A DNA stretch of 64,000 nt, taken from the NCBI GenBank assembly GCA_963739615.1, contig CAVUBD010000016.1, forward strand, positions 248,001 through 312,000. Reading direction: 5' to 3'. The stretch's first letter is position 1; each line of letters opens with the position of its first letter. Below the pieces are notes generated by a model. The model did not search any database. It saw only the letters and a list, made by a program, of their open reading frames with translations, and had not been told where the DNA came from. Positions 45,060 through 53,452 of the stretch are shown one piece after another. The translations under genes and the position numbers were made by a program. This DNA comes from Palsa-504 sp963739615 (lineage in GTDB: Bacteria > Actinomycetota > Actinomycetes > Streptosporangiales > Streptosporangiaceae).

Positions 45060-46874
45060 TCAGCCGAGCCGGCGGAGCAGATCGGTGTACTGGTCCCAGA
45101 GGGGGGCTGGCAGGTGGCTGCCGAAGGTACTGAGGTGCTCGGCGATGAGCGCGGCCTCTCGCTTCCATGTGCCGGTGTCGACGGAGAGCAGCAGGTTGAG
45201 GTCGTCCTCATCGATGTCCAGCCCGCCGGTGTCGAGGGCGCCCGGTGCCGGGACCCTGCCGATCGGGGTGACGGCCGCTGGCGCGTCGCCGCAGAGCCGT
45301 TCGATGATCCACTTCAGGACACGGCTGTTCTCGCCGAAGCCCGGCCACAAGAACCTGCCGGACTCATTTTTGCGGAACCAGTTGACGAAGTAGATGCGCG
45401 GCAGCCTGGCGGCGTCCGCGGTGCGGCCGGCGGCGAGCCAGTGCGCGAAGTAGTCGCCCATGTTGTAGCCGCAGAACGGCCGCATCGCGAACGGGTCATA
45501 CCGCAGGTCCCCGACCGTGCCCTCGGCCGCCGCGGTCCGCTCGGAGGCGATGGTGGCGCCGAGGAATACGCCGTGCGCCCAGTCGAAGGACTCGGTGACC
45601 AGCGGGACGGCACTCGCGCGCCGTCCGCCGAACAGGATCGCCGAAATCGGGACGCCCGCGGGATCCTCCCATTCCGGGGCGATGACCGGGCACTGGGCGG
45701 CGGGGGCGGTGAACCGGGAATTGGGGTGGGCGGTGAGTTCCGGCGAGCCGGGGGTCCAGTCGCGCCCCTTCCAGTCCGTCAGGTGCGCGGGCGGCTCGGG
45801 GGTCAGGCCCTCCCACCACACGTCGCCGTCGCCGGTCAGCGCGACGTTGGTGAAGATGCTGTTGGCCCGCAGCGTCGCGATCGCATGGGCGTTGGTGACG
45901 TCACTGGTCCCTGGCGCCACGCCGAAGAATCCCGCCTCGGGATTGATGGCGCGCAGCCGCCCGTCGCCGCCGAACCGCATCCACGCGATATCGTCGCCGA
46001 CGGTCTCGATCTTCCAGCCGGGAATGGCGGGCTGGAGCATCGCCAGATTGGTCTTCCCGCAGGCGGAGGGGAACGCCGCGGCCAGGTACCTCGCCTCGCC
46101 GCCCGGCGGGGTGACCTTGAGGATGAGCATGTGCTCAGCCAGCCATCCCTCGTCCCGCGCTATCACCGATGCGATCCGCAGCGCGTAGCACTTCTTGCCG
46201 AGCAGCGCGTTCCCGCCGTATCCGGAGCCGTAGGACCAGATCTCCCTGGTCTCGGGGAAGTGCGAGATGTACTTGGTCTTGCTGCACGGCCACGGCACAT
46301 CAGCCTGGCCCGGCTGCAGCGGAGCGCCGACGGAGTGCACCGCGCGCACGAACGAGCCGCGTCCGGAGATAAGCCGCAGCGCCGGCGTCCCCATCCTGGT
46401 CATGATCCGCATCGATACCACGACGTAGGGCGAGTCGGTTATCTCCACCCCGGGCAGCGACAGGTCGCTGCCGGGCGGCCCCATGCAGAACGGGACCACG
46501 TACATAGTGCGGCCCTGCATGCAGCCACTGAAGAGACCGGCGAGAGTCTTCCGCATCTCATCCGGGGCGATCCAGTTGTTCGTAGGGCCGGCGTCCTCTT
46601 GCTTTTCCGAGCAGATGAAGGTCCTGTCCTCGACGCGCGCGACGTCGCCCGGATCGGAGGCGCAATGGAAGCTGTTCGGCCGGAGCTGCGGGTTGAGCCG
46701 GGTGAATGTGCCCTGCTCGACCAGAAGCCCGGTCAGCCGCTCCCATTCAGGATACGAGCCGTCGCACCATACGATGCGATCGGGCTTGGTCAGCCTCGCC
46801 ACCTCGCTCACCCATCCGGTCAGCTGAATGTCGCTGGTCAGGCCCCGGTCTGCCAGGATAACCTGCCTGGTCAT
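45060..46874 (-). CDS. pckG: phosphoenolpyruvate carboxykinase (GTP)
   Basis: The 604-residue enzyme converts oxaloacetate and GTP to PEP, CO2 and GDP in gluconeogenesis. Family motifs are present: RPNSFHCASDPGDVARVEDRTFICS, FPSACGKTNLAMLQP with the P-loop and catalytic Cys, ETVGDDIAWMRFG metal site, and FVNWFRKNESGRFLWPGFGENSRVLKWI. ATG 46874 is chosen because AAGGAG lies 7 nt upstream. Full length for the GTP type and unbroken. The gene stands alone next to a low-GC intergenic region. Confidence 0.96.
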   Translation of the reverse strand: MTRQVILADRGLTSDIQLTGWVSEVARLTKPDRIVWCDGSYPEWERLTGLLVEQGTFTRLNPQLRPNSFHCASDPGDVARVEDRTFICSEKQEDAGPTNNWIAPDEMRKTLAGLFSGCMQGRTMYVVPFCMGPPGSDLSLPGVEITDSPYVVVSMRIMTRMGTPALRLISGRGSFVRAVHSVGAPLQPGQADVPWPCSKTKYISHFPETREIWSYGSGYGGNALLGKKCYALRIASVIARDEGWLAEHMLILKVTPPGGEARYLAAAFPSACGKTNLAMLQPAIPGWKIETVGDDIAWMRFGGDGRLRAINPEAGFFGVAPGTSDVTNAHAIATLRANSIFTNVALTGDGDVWWEGLTPEPPAHLTDWKGRDWTPGSPELTAHPNSRFTAPAAQCPVIAPEWEDPAGVPISAILFGGRRASAVPLVTESFDWAHGVFLGATIASERTAAAEGTVGDLRYDPFAMRPFCGYNMGDYFAHWLAAGRTADAARLPRIYFVNWFRKNESGRFLWPGFGENSRVLKWIIERLCGDAPAAVTPIGRVPAPGALDTGGLDIDEDDLNLLLSVDTGTWKREAALIAEHLSTFGSHLPAPLWDQYTDLLRRLG

Positions 46875-47272
46875 GGCATGACTCCTTGCATTTGACGAAA
46901 CGATCATGAAGATCAATTACCATGCGCTTTGGAATTAAAAACACATGTTGCCATACTCCGGCCAGATCTGCCGATCGCGCAGGGTCAAAGGTCCCATTAG
47001 TGCGGGATTTGAGTCACGCCCATTGCCGTTCGGAATCATTTATTAATACGTGGACGCGAATCCGAAACATGTTCGCAATATATTCGTAATAATCGCAATA
47101 CAGAGCAGGAAGATCCAAATGATCTTCAATTATAGAAGTTACTGAAGGGATGTGAGTCAAGGCCCAAACGCCACGTAGCTTGTGGCCCGACTGCCGGGCG
47201 TAAGCGTCGCCGACGAACCCCCGCCCCTCAGACTGGCCCCGGCAAAACGGGTGCTGGTCGTTATCGTGTGCC
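46875..47272. other. AT-rich intergenic region upstream of pckG
   Basis: About 400 bp, clearly richer in A/T than its neighbours (46900-47160). It should hold the pckG promoter. A minus-strand frame at 47014-47307 is open but has no ribosome binding site or known product. The low GC may mark an insertion scar next to the ISAs1 remnant. Confidence 0.45.
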
Positions 47273-48068
47273 ATGCCACCCCCGATAGAGGGCATGATGT
47301 CACGCAAAGATCTGAAATCAGCAGGGCCGGTCGTGTCCGTCCCGGTATCAGATGCGTGCCGTGACCTGCTGGAACTATTCGCCGGGGTGCCGGATGGCAG
47401 GGTGGGCCAGGGCCGGGATCATCCTGTTGCGGCGGTGCTTGCGCTGGCCGCGGCGGCGGTCGGGGCCGGGATGAAGGGCTATACCGCGATCACTGGCCGG
47501 GTCGCTGACGTCCCGCCGGCGATCCTGGCCGATCTGTACTTTGCGTAGTGGCGCCGCTCCCGCCCCGCCGCCGCCGGAGACCACGATCTGGCGGGTACTG
47601 ACCGATGCCGGCACCGAAGCGCCTGACGTGGCGGCCGGCACGTGGCTGATGGATCTCGCCGGGTTCACCACGGCGGCCACGGCCGGTGAGGAGGACTGCT
47701 CGGGGGCGTTGATGCAGGTGAGGCTGGACGGCAAGGCGGTCAGGGGCGCTAAGGACGCCGGCGGGAACCAGGTCCGCCTGCTCGCGGCCCTGGCCGGCCC
47801 GGACGCCGCCGCCTCGGTGGTCGCCGCGCAAAACCGAGGTCGGCGTGAAACCAATGAGGTGCCGATGGCCGTGGTGGTGCCCGGCCAGACCGACTTGACC
47901 GGCAAGATCGTGACCGCCGGTGCGCTGCATACGGTGAAGGCCACCGCGAACCATATCCATGCGCATGGCGGCGAGTTCGTGCTCCCGGTGAATGAGAACC
48001 GGCCGGCCCTGTCCGGCGCCCTTAGCGTGTCGGACCGGAGGGCGCGCACTGGACTCAAAGTAGCCTGA
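47273..48068 (+). pseudogene. ISAs1-family transposase remnant (frameshifted, C-terminally truncated)
   Basis: The first frame encodes LLELFAGVPDGRVGQGRDHPVAAVLALAAAAVGAGMKGYTAITGRVADVPPAILADLY, the N-terminal DDE_Tnp_1-associated region. One extra T near 47537-47540 breaks the frame; removing it joins LRSGAAPAPPPPETTIWRVLTDAG in the second frame, which goes on with MQVRLDGKAVRGAKDAGG (first catalytic Asp region), TDLTGKIVTAGALHTVKATANHIHAHGGEFVLPVNENRPAL and then stops. The usual protein is near 390 residues; the last third with the remaining catalytic residues is missing. Confidence 0.85.
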
Positions 48069-48167
48069 ACATCACATTTCGTAAGATATTTAAATATGTC
48101 AGTTTTATACGGCACGGAGTGCCAGCATTCGCTAGAGTTGCGCCACTTGTCTCGGGCGGGATCATCC

Positions 48168-48561
48168 ACGTGTCGGAGGGGATTGGCGCATGAACATCGA
48201 AACGGCTCTCAAGGAAGCGATGAGCATTGATGGCGCGCTGGGAGTCGCACTGGTCGACTGGGACAGCGGCATGCCGCTGGGCACCCTCGGCGGCGGCAAG
48301 TACCTGGACCTGGACCTGGCGGCCGCGGGGAACACCGAGGTGGTCCGGGCCAAGATGCGCACGATGGCGTCGCTCAACCTGAACGACGCGATCGAGGACA
48401 TCCTGATCACGCTGGGCAAGCAGTACCACCTGATCCGGCTGATGGCCAACGCCGACGGCGCCCACAACCTGTTCCTGTACCTCGTGCTGGACCGGTCCAA
48501 GGCCAACCTGGCCCTCGCCCGCCACCACCTGAAGCGGGTAGAGAACGACCTCAACATCTGA
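48168..48561 (+). repeat. left copy of a near-identical inverted duplication (Roadblock gene)
   Basis: From about 22 bp before the ATG to the end of the gene this segment matches the reverse complement of 52438-52825. In the coding part I count three substitutions and one 6-bp in-frame indel (GGACCT duplicated here). Confidence 0.9.
48190..48561 (+). CDS. Roadblock/LC7-like protein, copy A
   Basis: The 123-residue protein (GVALVDWDSGMPLGTLGG, VVRAKMRTMASLNLNDAIEDILITLGKQYHLIRLM, NLFLYLVLDRSKANLALARHHLKRVEND) has the alternating strand-helix pattern of Roadblock/LC7 or Longin-like small domains, which in bacteria sense or regulate Ras-like GTPases. GGAGGGG precedes ATG 48190. It is almost identical to the minus-strand gene at 52438 but has an extra Asp-Leu pair. 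The family call rests on pattern, not on a strong motif. Confidence 0.7.
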   Translation: MNIETALKEAMSIDGALGVALVDWDSGMPLGTLGGGKYLDLDLAAAGNTEVVRAKMRTMASLNLNDAIEDILITLGKQYHLIRLMANADGAHNLFLYLVLDRSKANLALARHHLKRVENDLNI

Positions 48562-48973
48562 CCCGGGATTCCCCCTGGCGTCCGGGCATGTGAGGGTGCC
48601 CATTATCGGTACTGGCTCCCGCAGGCTTCATGTCATGCGGTATCGAGCACTTGATGACGCTTTCGCCGTCCTGTCAAAATTAGGCGGACGGTATCTTCCC
48701 GGTGGGCATCCGGTGACCCGTATTTGACGTGCGCGGCTTGCTGCCTGCGGCAGCAAGCCGCGTTCCGTTTGGCGCCGTACCTCCACCATGTCTTCATCAG
48801 CAGGCCTTACCGGGTTGAGCCCGGCTCCGTGGTCCCCGGGCGCGTAGCCGCGCGGGCCAGCCAATGTACTCCGTGCACGGTAATCAGCGCAGAAATTTGC
48901 CGCATCCCAGATCGGGCAGCAGATTTATTTACGTAGAATCTTGCTGTATTTACTTAGGCGGAGGGACTCGTGC
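48562..48973. other. intergenic region after Roadblock copy A
   Basis: About 410 bp that hold a strong hairpin (48733-48761) and the promoter of the next gene, with an AT-rich stretch at 48910-48955. No coding frame here is convincing. Confidence 0.5.
48733..48761 (+). terminator. hairpin terminator
   Basis: GCGGCTTGCTGCC and GGCAGCAAGCCGC pair perfectly over 13 bp with a 3-nt loop, followed by GTTCCGTTT. It ends the transcript of copy A. Confidence 0.75.
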
Positions 48974-49369
48974 ATGTCCGCGTTTCCTGTCGAAGGGACG
49001 CTTGCCCCGGTGCGGCAGATCGAGGGCTTCGTGCTCGCGTGCCTCGTCGACGCCTCAAGCGGCATGATCCTTGACTCCATGCAGGCCCAGGACGACATGC
49101 GCCTGCCGGTAACGGCGGCCGCAGCGGCCGACGTCGTCAACGTCCTGTCCACGATGACCGGCGAGCTGGCCACGGACGGCGACGTCGAGGATGTCATCGT
49201 GACCCTGAACAGTCACTATCACCTGATCCGGCTGTTCAGGCCCGGGCCGCGACGGCTGCTCCTGCTGCTCGTGACCCTGGAGCGGCCACAGGCCAACCTG
49301 GCCATGGCCCATCGCGAGATCCGGGACTTCATCAGCAGGCTCCGCAGGGAGCAGGACTGGGTGGCCTGA
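48974..49369 (+). CDS. Roadblock-like protein
   Basis: The 131-residue protein shows IEGFVLACLVDASSGMILDSMQAQ, VNVLSTMTGELATDGDVEDVIVTLNSHYHLIRLF and LLLLLVTLERPQANLAMAHREIRDFI, which aligns by eye along its whole length with copy A at 48190 (VEDVIVTL-YHLIRL versus IEDILITL-YHLIRL). It is thus a diverged paralogue. ATG 48974 is preceded by GGAGGG at 7 nt. It heads a group of plus-strand genes with the PATAN-like gene at 49414. Confidence 0.7.
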   Translation: MSAFPVEGTLAPVRQIEGFVLACLVDASSGMILDSMQAQDDMRLPVTAAAAADVVNVLSTMTGELATDGDVEDVIVTLNSHYHLIRLFRPGPRRLLLLLVTLERPQANLAMAHREIRDFISRLRREQDWVA

Positions 49370-49413
49370 GTCCCGAAGATGAATGACGCAGCTCAGCGGG
49401 ACAGGAAACGGCC

Positions 49414-50121
49414 ATGATCCCGCTCAGGAATCCGGCCGCCATCCGGCTGGGTAAACTCGCGGACGCAGGCCGGACGGGCGCCCTTCACCTGTCCGGTGAA
49501 TCAGGCGGGGTTATCCAGCTCAGCGGGGGTGCTGTCGTCTCCGCGGATTCCAGGCGCACTCCGGACCTAGCCGCCAGGCTCGCGCGGGCGGCGGTGATCT
49601 CCGGCCGGGACCTGGTCAACTCGCTCGACCGGAGCTGGCTGCTCAGGGAGGCCACCGTCGATGCGGCGCTGGATTTGCTGTCAGCCAGGACGCGCCATGT
49701 GCGGTTCCGGGCCTCCGAGGACGAGCCCGGCGGCGGTGACGCGAGCGGCATGCCCGTCCCGGTGCTGATGACCGAGGTAAGCCGCAGGTACGAGGTAATG
49801 CTGCAGGTGGCCGTGCTGCTCACTCCCGATACAGCCGTCGCGCGAGATCCGCGCCCCCGGGCAGGCGCCTTTCAGGTGTCCGACACCCAGTGGGCCATCC
49901 TGATACGGGTGAGCAGCCCTGTTACGCCGCGCGGCCTCGCGCTCGAACTGGGGCAGAGCGTTTTCAGCACGACGATTGAAGTATTCCGGATGGTGACCCT
50001 GGATTTGCTGTCGGTCGTAGGTGCCTCTTCCCGGCCAGCGGGCCAGAACGGCGGATTTAACCGCGACAGGCCAACCATATCCTTTATTCGCGCGCTGGCA
50101 AATGAGCACGGCCACGGCTAA
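49414..50121 (+). CDS. DUF4388/PATAN-like domain protein
   Basis: The 235-residue protein begins LRNPAAIRLGKLADAGRTGALHLSGESGGVIQLSGGAVVSADS, the beta-rich start of DUF4388/PATAN domains, followed by a helical part (LLREATVDAALDLLSARTRHVRF). The second half (VSDTQWAILIRVSSPVTPRGLALELGQSVFSTTIEVFRMVTLDLL) looks like a winged helix. PATAN domains occur in two-component and Roadblock/GTPase signalling. A paralogous layout occurs at 50607 and 53453. ATG 49414 has AGGAAACGG upstream. Confidence 0.65.
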   Translation: MIPLRNPAAIRLGKLADAGRTGALHLSGESGGVIQLSGGAVVSADSRRTPDLAARLARAAVISGRDLVNSLDRSWLLREATVDAALDLLSARTRHVRFRASEDEPGGGDASGMPVPVLMTEVSRRYEVMLQVAVLLTPDTAVARDPRPRAGAFQVSDTQWAILIRVSSPVTPRGLALELGQSVFSTTIEVFRMVTLDLLSVVGASSRPAGQNGGFNRDRPTISFIRALANEHGHG

Positions 50122-50177
50122 TTAAGCAGTCATGGGACAGGTAATACTTCATAGGGGAATCCGATGGAGCAGGTCGC

Positions 50178-50729
50178 GTGATAACTGTCGAGGAGCTCGT
50201 GCTGAGGGAATTGCGGTCGCTGCGCGACAACGTAGTCGGCGTCCACGGCAGCATGGTCGCTACAGGTGACGGGCTACTGGTCGCTCACGACATTCCTGAC
50301 ATGGAGCCGACCCGCATCGCCGCCATCGTGGCGACAACTCTCAGCCTGGCCAGCCAGGCCGCCCAGGCAACCGGACGAGGACAATTCCGCGAGGCGGTGG
50401 CCAGGGGCACTTCCGGTTACCTGGCGGTATACGCGGCCGGGCGCACCGCCGTCGTGGCCGTCATAGGCACCGACGAACTCAACATCGGAATGCTGCACTA
50501 CGAGATGCGGGACACGATCAAGCGGATAACAAACTACTCAGCGGAGTTCGCCCGGTGGTCTGTCCCGCGCGCGCCGACGCGAGACCCGGGCCGGGATTGG
50601 TTAACATCAACCGATGCGCTTGAGCCCTTTCAGTATCCGATGCAGCAAATCGGCACGCGGCACCTCCGGCGGCGGCCGGAGGACTTCCGGGTGCCGAAGC
50701 GGAACGTCAGGTGTCTCGGCCCTGGCTGA
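50178..50729 (+). CDS. Roadblock/LC7 domain protein (MglB-like)
   Basis: Residues 1-120 form a clear Roadblock/LC7 domain: LVLRELRSLRDNVVGVHGSMVATGDGLLVAHDIPDMEPTRIAAIVATTLSLASQAAQATGRGQFREAVARGTSGYLAVYAAGRTAVVAVIGTDELNIGML. This is the pattern of MglB-like GTPase-activating proteins, also found in actinomycete conservons. The last about 40 codons overlap the 3' end of the opposite gene and look random, so the frame may have lost its own stop. A GTG start at 50178 is preceded by GGAGCAGG. Confidence 0.85.
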   Translation: MITVEELVLRELRSLRDNVVGVHGSMVATGDGLLVAHDIPDMEPTRIAAIVATTLSLASQAAQATGRGQFREAVARGTSGYLAVYAAGRTAVVAVIGTDELNIGMLHYEMRDTIKRITNYSAEFARWSVPRAPTRDPGRDWLTSTDALEPFQYPMQQIGTRHLRRRPEDFRVPKRNVRCLGPG

Positions 50730-51542
50730 TCTGGCCGCCAGCGCCGCCCCGGGCTTACGCTGAGGCAGCATAGTACCTGCGCCATCGTCAGCCGACGCTG
50801 ACGCAAGGACCGTGTCATCGGCCGCGGCAGGGGCGCCAGCAGCGGGGGCAGTTAGGGCAGGGGCGCTGGCGGCGGCGGCTACGGTGCACAAGCCCGCCTG
50901 GATGAGTTCTCCTACCAATTCCATCGTGTCGCCCAGAGCGAAGCCGTTTCGCCAGGCCAGGTCTGCGATCGTGGCGCGCCCGTCGATCTGCCAGGCGATC
51001 GCCCACGGCCTGGGTCTCGCGACCGCCCATGAACGATTCAGGTCACACAACCGCGGGAGGGCCTCCGGCCGGAGGTTGTGCCGGGCCAGCGGTGCCGCCT
51101 TCTGCCCGGCATCTGCCAGGGCGGACGTAACGTCAAGACGGAGCAGCGAGCCGATCCAATGCGACCGTCGCGGCCAGAACCGGATGCTGGCCATGAGCGG
51201 CTCAGCTGATAGCGGCACAGCCAGGGCGATGAGCACGTCCAGCGCGATCGACTGGAGCAGATCCCGCAGCTCGCCCCAGGTGAGGATGTCGCGGCTCACC
51301 AGGAGGGCACCAATGCCGCCATGCGCCTGGGAGCCCTCAATTACCTCGTTCCATTGATCTGCCGTGAGCCGCCGAGAACTGATCAGCCGGCTGCGGAGAT
51401 CCGGGACCACCGGTGACTCGGCAAAGGTGAGATAACCTCCGCTCAGAAATACGGTCCCACCCGGATTACCGCTGATCTCAAGAGCTCCCGAGGCGCGCTG
51501 CTGTGCCAGCATGGCAAGCTCATCGGCAACCTGAATTCTCAC
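50607..51542 (-). CDS. DUF4388/PATAN-like domain protein with Ala/Pro-rich tail
   Basis: The 311-residue protein starts ELAMLAQQRASGALEISGNPGGTVFLSGGYLTFAESPVVPDLRSRLISSRRLTADQWNEVIEGSQAHGGIGALLVSRDILTWGELRDLLQSIALDVLIAL, the same layout as 53453 (GELISRELVGSGELEALLRTALADAMFAL). A winged-helix-like part follows (AIAWQIDGRATIADLAWRNGFALGDTMELVGELIQAGL), then an Ala/Pro-rich linker and a short basic end. Start is GTG 51542. It is the only PATAN member on the minus strand and converges with the Roadblock gene at 50178. Confidence 0.65.
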   Translation of the reverse strand: MRIQVADELAMLAQQRASGALEISGNPGGTVFLSGGYLTFAESPVVPDLRSRLISSRRLTADQWNEVIEGSQAHGGIGALLVSRDILTWGELRDLLQSIALDVLIALAVPLSAEPLMASIRFWPRRSHWIGSLLRLDVTSALADAGQKAAPLARHNLRPEALPRLCDLNRSWAVARPRPWAIAWQIDGRATIADLAWRNGFALGDTMELVGELIQAGLCTVAAAASAPALTAPAAGAPAAADDTVLASASADDGAGTMLPQRKPGAALAARSARAETPDVPLRHPEVLRPPPEVPRADLLHRILKGLKRIG

Positions 51543-51867
51543 GTTTACTTCTGGTGAGCTCAGTCGAAATCACATCCTCTGCGCTGCCGCTTGCAACTGG
51601 CAGCCCCGGCCCGGCCTGCTCATGGCCCTCCGCCCGCTGGCTGGCAGCTGAGCAGAGCGTATAACCGTCCCATGGACGCTTTCCAGAGGTTGCTTGCAAA
51701 CACCTTGGAAATACGCCGCGTCATCGCCAGTTACTTACCTTGCGTAACGCATCCGCCACGATCGCCGGATTTTCGGGACTCGCAATCGGGGAACATCCGC
51801 AAGCCGCCTACCTGCACATCCAGTGCATGGCATCCTATGAGCAACGTTGTCCAGATCCCGCTGCACC
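51543..51867. other. divergent intergenic region in the Roadblock/PATAN cluster
   Basis: About 325 bp that should contain divergent promoters. A frame from ATG 51837 (MSNVVQIPLHRAERLTGEP) reads plausibly as a gene start but is out of frame with the Roadblock-like gene that follows, so a frameshift near 51895 is possible. Confidence 0.4.
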
Positions 51868-52299
51868 GTGCAGAGAGGCTCACCGGCGAACCGCACTCAA
51901 GTCATCAGCAGTACGCTCAAGGAATTCCGCCAGAACGTCCCCGACTATGTCGGCTGCGGATTCGTGGATATGTCGACTGGAATGCTGCTGTCAGTGGACA
52001 CGGTTGATAATCATCCGCGTGAGATCCTAGACGTAGTCGCAGCCGCTACCGGTGATCTGTTCCAGGGCAAGAACGTGATGCAGATTGAGGCACTATGGAA
52101 GCAGGTCCGCGGCGTCACCGATGGCGGGAACTACTTCAAGGAAATACTCGTCAACAGCGACAACCTTGTCCATCTGTTCATGCGGAGCACCAGCAACCCT
52201 GATGTCGTAGTGGTCATAATCTGCACACGCCATGTAAGTATCGGGATGCTCTTCGCGCAGGCACGTCAAGTCATGCGGGATTTCGACGAGACTCGCTGA
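51868..52299 (+). CDS. Roadblock-like protein, start uncertain
   Basis: The region VISSTLKEFRQNVPDYVGCGFVDMSTGMLLSVDTVDNHPREILDVVAAATGDLFQGKNVMQIEALWKQ and YFKEILVNSDNLVHLFMRS, then VVVIICTRHVSIGMLFAQARQVMRDF has the same order of elements as the other small proteins here (VDxxTGM, long helix, E-I/V-V/L-V strand, HLFxR/IRL strand, final helix). GTG 51868 is the first usable start in frame; no good ribosome binding site was found. A hairpin terminator follows at 52363. Confidence 0.55.
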   Translation: MQRGSPANRTQVISSTLKEFRQNVPDYVGCGFVDMSTGMLLSVDTVDNHPREILDVVAAATGDLFQGKNVMQIEALWKQVRGVTDGGNYFKEILVNSDNLVHLFMRSTSNPDVVVVIICTRHVSIGMLFAQARQVMRDFDETR

Positions 52300-52362
52300 T
52301 CACGCAACCGGCGGTCATCCCGCTTCCCGCAGCGGCACGGGCCGAGGATCTAACTGGGGGGT

Positions 52363-52405
52363 GAACGGCTCTGCCCGCAGGCTCAGCCTGCGGGCAGAGC
52401 CGTTC
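52363..52405. terminator. very strong bidirectional hairpin terminator
   Basis: GAACGGCTCTGCCCGCAGGCT and its exact reverse complement (21 bp) flank a single C. It lies between the convergent Roadblock-like genes ending at 52299 and 52438 and can serve both. Confidence 0.9.
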
Positions 52406-52437
52406 CATGACGTTGAGGATGCCCGGAAATCCCGGGG

Positions 52438-52803
52438 TCAGATGTTGAGCTCGTTCTCTACCCGCTTCAGGTGGTGGCGGGCGAGGGCCAGGTTCGCCTG
52501 GGACCGGTCCAGCACGAGGTACAGGAACAGGTTGTGGGCGCCGTCGGCGTTGGCCATCAGCCGGATCAGGTGGTACTGCTTGCCCAGCGTGATCAGGATG
52601 TCCTCGATCGCGTCGTTCAGGTTGAGCGACGCCATCGTGCGCATCTTGGCCCGGACCACCTCGGTGTTCCCCGCGGCCGCCAGGTCCAGGTACTTGCCGC
52701 CGCCGAGGGTGCCCAGCGGCATGCCGCTGTCCCAGTCGACCAGTGCGACTCCCAGCGCGCCATCAATGCTCATCGCTTCCTTGAGAGCCGTTTCGATGTT
52801 CAT
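52438..52803 (-). CDS. Roadblock/LC7-like protein, copy B (near-identical to copy A)
   Basis: The 121-residue protein differs from copy A only by lacking one Asp-Leu pair and by Lys to Gln and Asp to Glu changes near the C terminus. The ribosome binding site and about 20 bp upstream are also the same. Such identity between paralogues shows a recent duplication or gene conversion. It lies in the opposite orientation to copy A, 3.9 kb away. Confidence 0.7.
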   Translation of the reverse strand: MNIETALKEAMSIDGALGVALVDWDSGMPLGTLGGGKYLDLAAAGNTEVVRAKMRTMASLNLNDAIEDILITLGKQYHLIRLMANADGAHNLFLYLVLDRSQANLALARHHLKRVENELNI

Positions 52804-52825
52804 GCGCCAATCCCCTCCGACATGC
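52438..52825 (-). repeat. right copy of the inverted duplication
   Basis: Reverse complement of 48168-48561 with only a few differences. Upstream similarity fades over the next 150 bp, although CATCACATTTCGT before the gene is shared by both loci (48069 region and 52910 region). Confidence 0.9.
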
Positions 52826-53080
52826 GGACGATCCCGCCCAGGATAAGTGAGGCAGGACTAGCGTCCGTGCCCCCTTTGATCGCACGAAACCGGCATTCTC
52901 TGATATCTCACGAAATGTGATGACCGGGCTACTTTAAGTCCCCGGCGCCGGGAACCGGGCCCGGCACGGAAGCGCGTGAGTGAATAGTGTGCTTTGAGAG
53001 CATTGATTACTGTATATTCCTGATGTTCTTGCCTGCGGCGACGACCCGCCGGAGGTCGACGACAGGCGGGCGGAGGGAAT

Positions 53081-53449
53081 GTGTCCAGCCTTACCGAGTC
53101 ACTCTGCCAGGTCATGGCGGTCGACGGTGTCCGGGCGGTGGCGCTGATCGATATCGCGACTGGCATGGTGGTGCGGTCGGCCGGAGAAGTGGGTGCGGAT
53201 TTCCCGGTAGCCGCGGCCAGCATGGCCGACGAGGCCAGGATGGCCCGCACGGTGCTCGGGCCCGGTCGGCCAGGAGGCGACCTCGATGAGATCTCCCTGG
53301 TCACCGAGGGTCGGCTGCACGTTTCTAGGGTCCTGGGCTCCCGGCTAGGCGAGGGCATGCTCTTGTTCGTCGACCTGGACCGGACCCGGGTGAACATTGC
53401 CCTGGCTTCCCTGCGGGTCGGACAGCTGGCACCAGCGGTCCTGGCGTAG
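53081..53449 (+). CDS. Roadblock-like protein
   Basis: The 122-residue protein (LCQVMAVDGVRAVALIDIATGMVVRSAGE, ADEARMARTVLGPGRPGGDLDEISLVTEGRLHVSRVL, GMLLFVDLDRTRVNIALASLRVGQL) aligns by eye with copy A/B: AVALIDxxTGM for GVALVDWDSGM, and LFVDLDRTRVNIALA for LYLVLDRSKANLALA. GTG 53081 has GGAGGG at 3-4 nt. Its stop is followed after 3 bp by the PATAN-like gene, so the two form an operon. Confidence 0.7.
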   Translation: MSSLTESLCQVMAVDGVRAVALIDIATGMVVRSAGEVGADFPVAAASMADEARMARTVLGPGRPGGDLDEISLVTEGRLHVSRVLGSRLGEGMLLFVDLDRTRVNIALASLRVGQLAPAVLA

Positions 53450-53452
53450 GCG

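Noticed and set aside
44976..46895. 639-codon plus-strand frame
   Set aside because: Antisense to the complete PEP carboxykinase gene.
47014..47307. 97-codon minus-strand frame in the AT-rich region before the ISAs1 remnant
   Set aside because: Composition is not shadow-like, but there is no ribosome binding site, no recognisable domain and the start region overlaps the transposase remnant. Kept only as a possibility.
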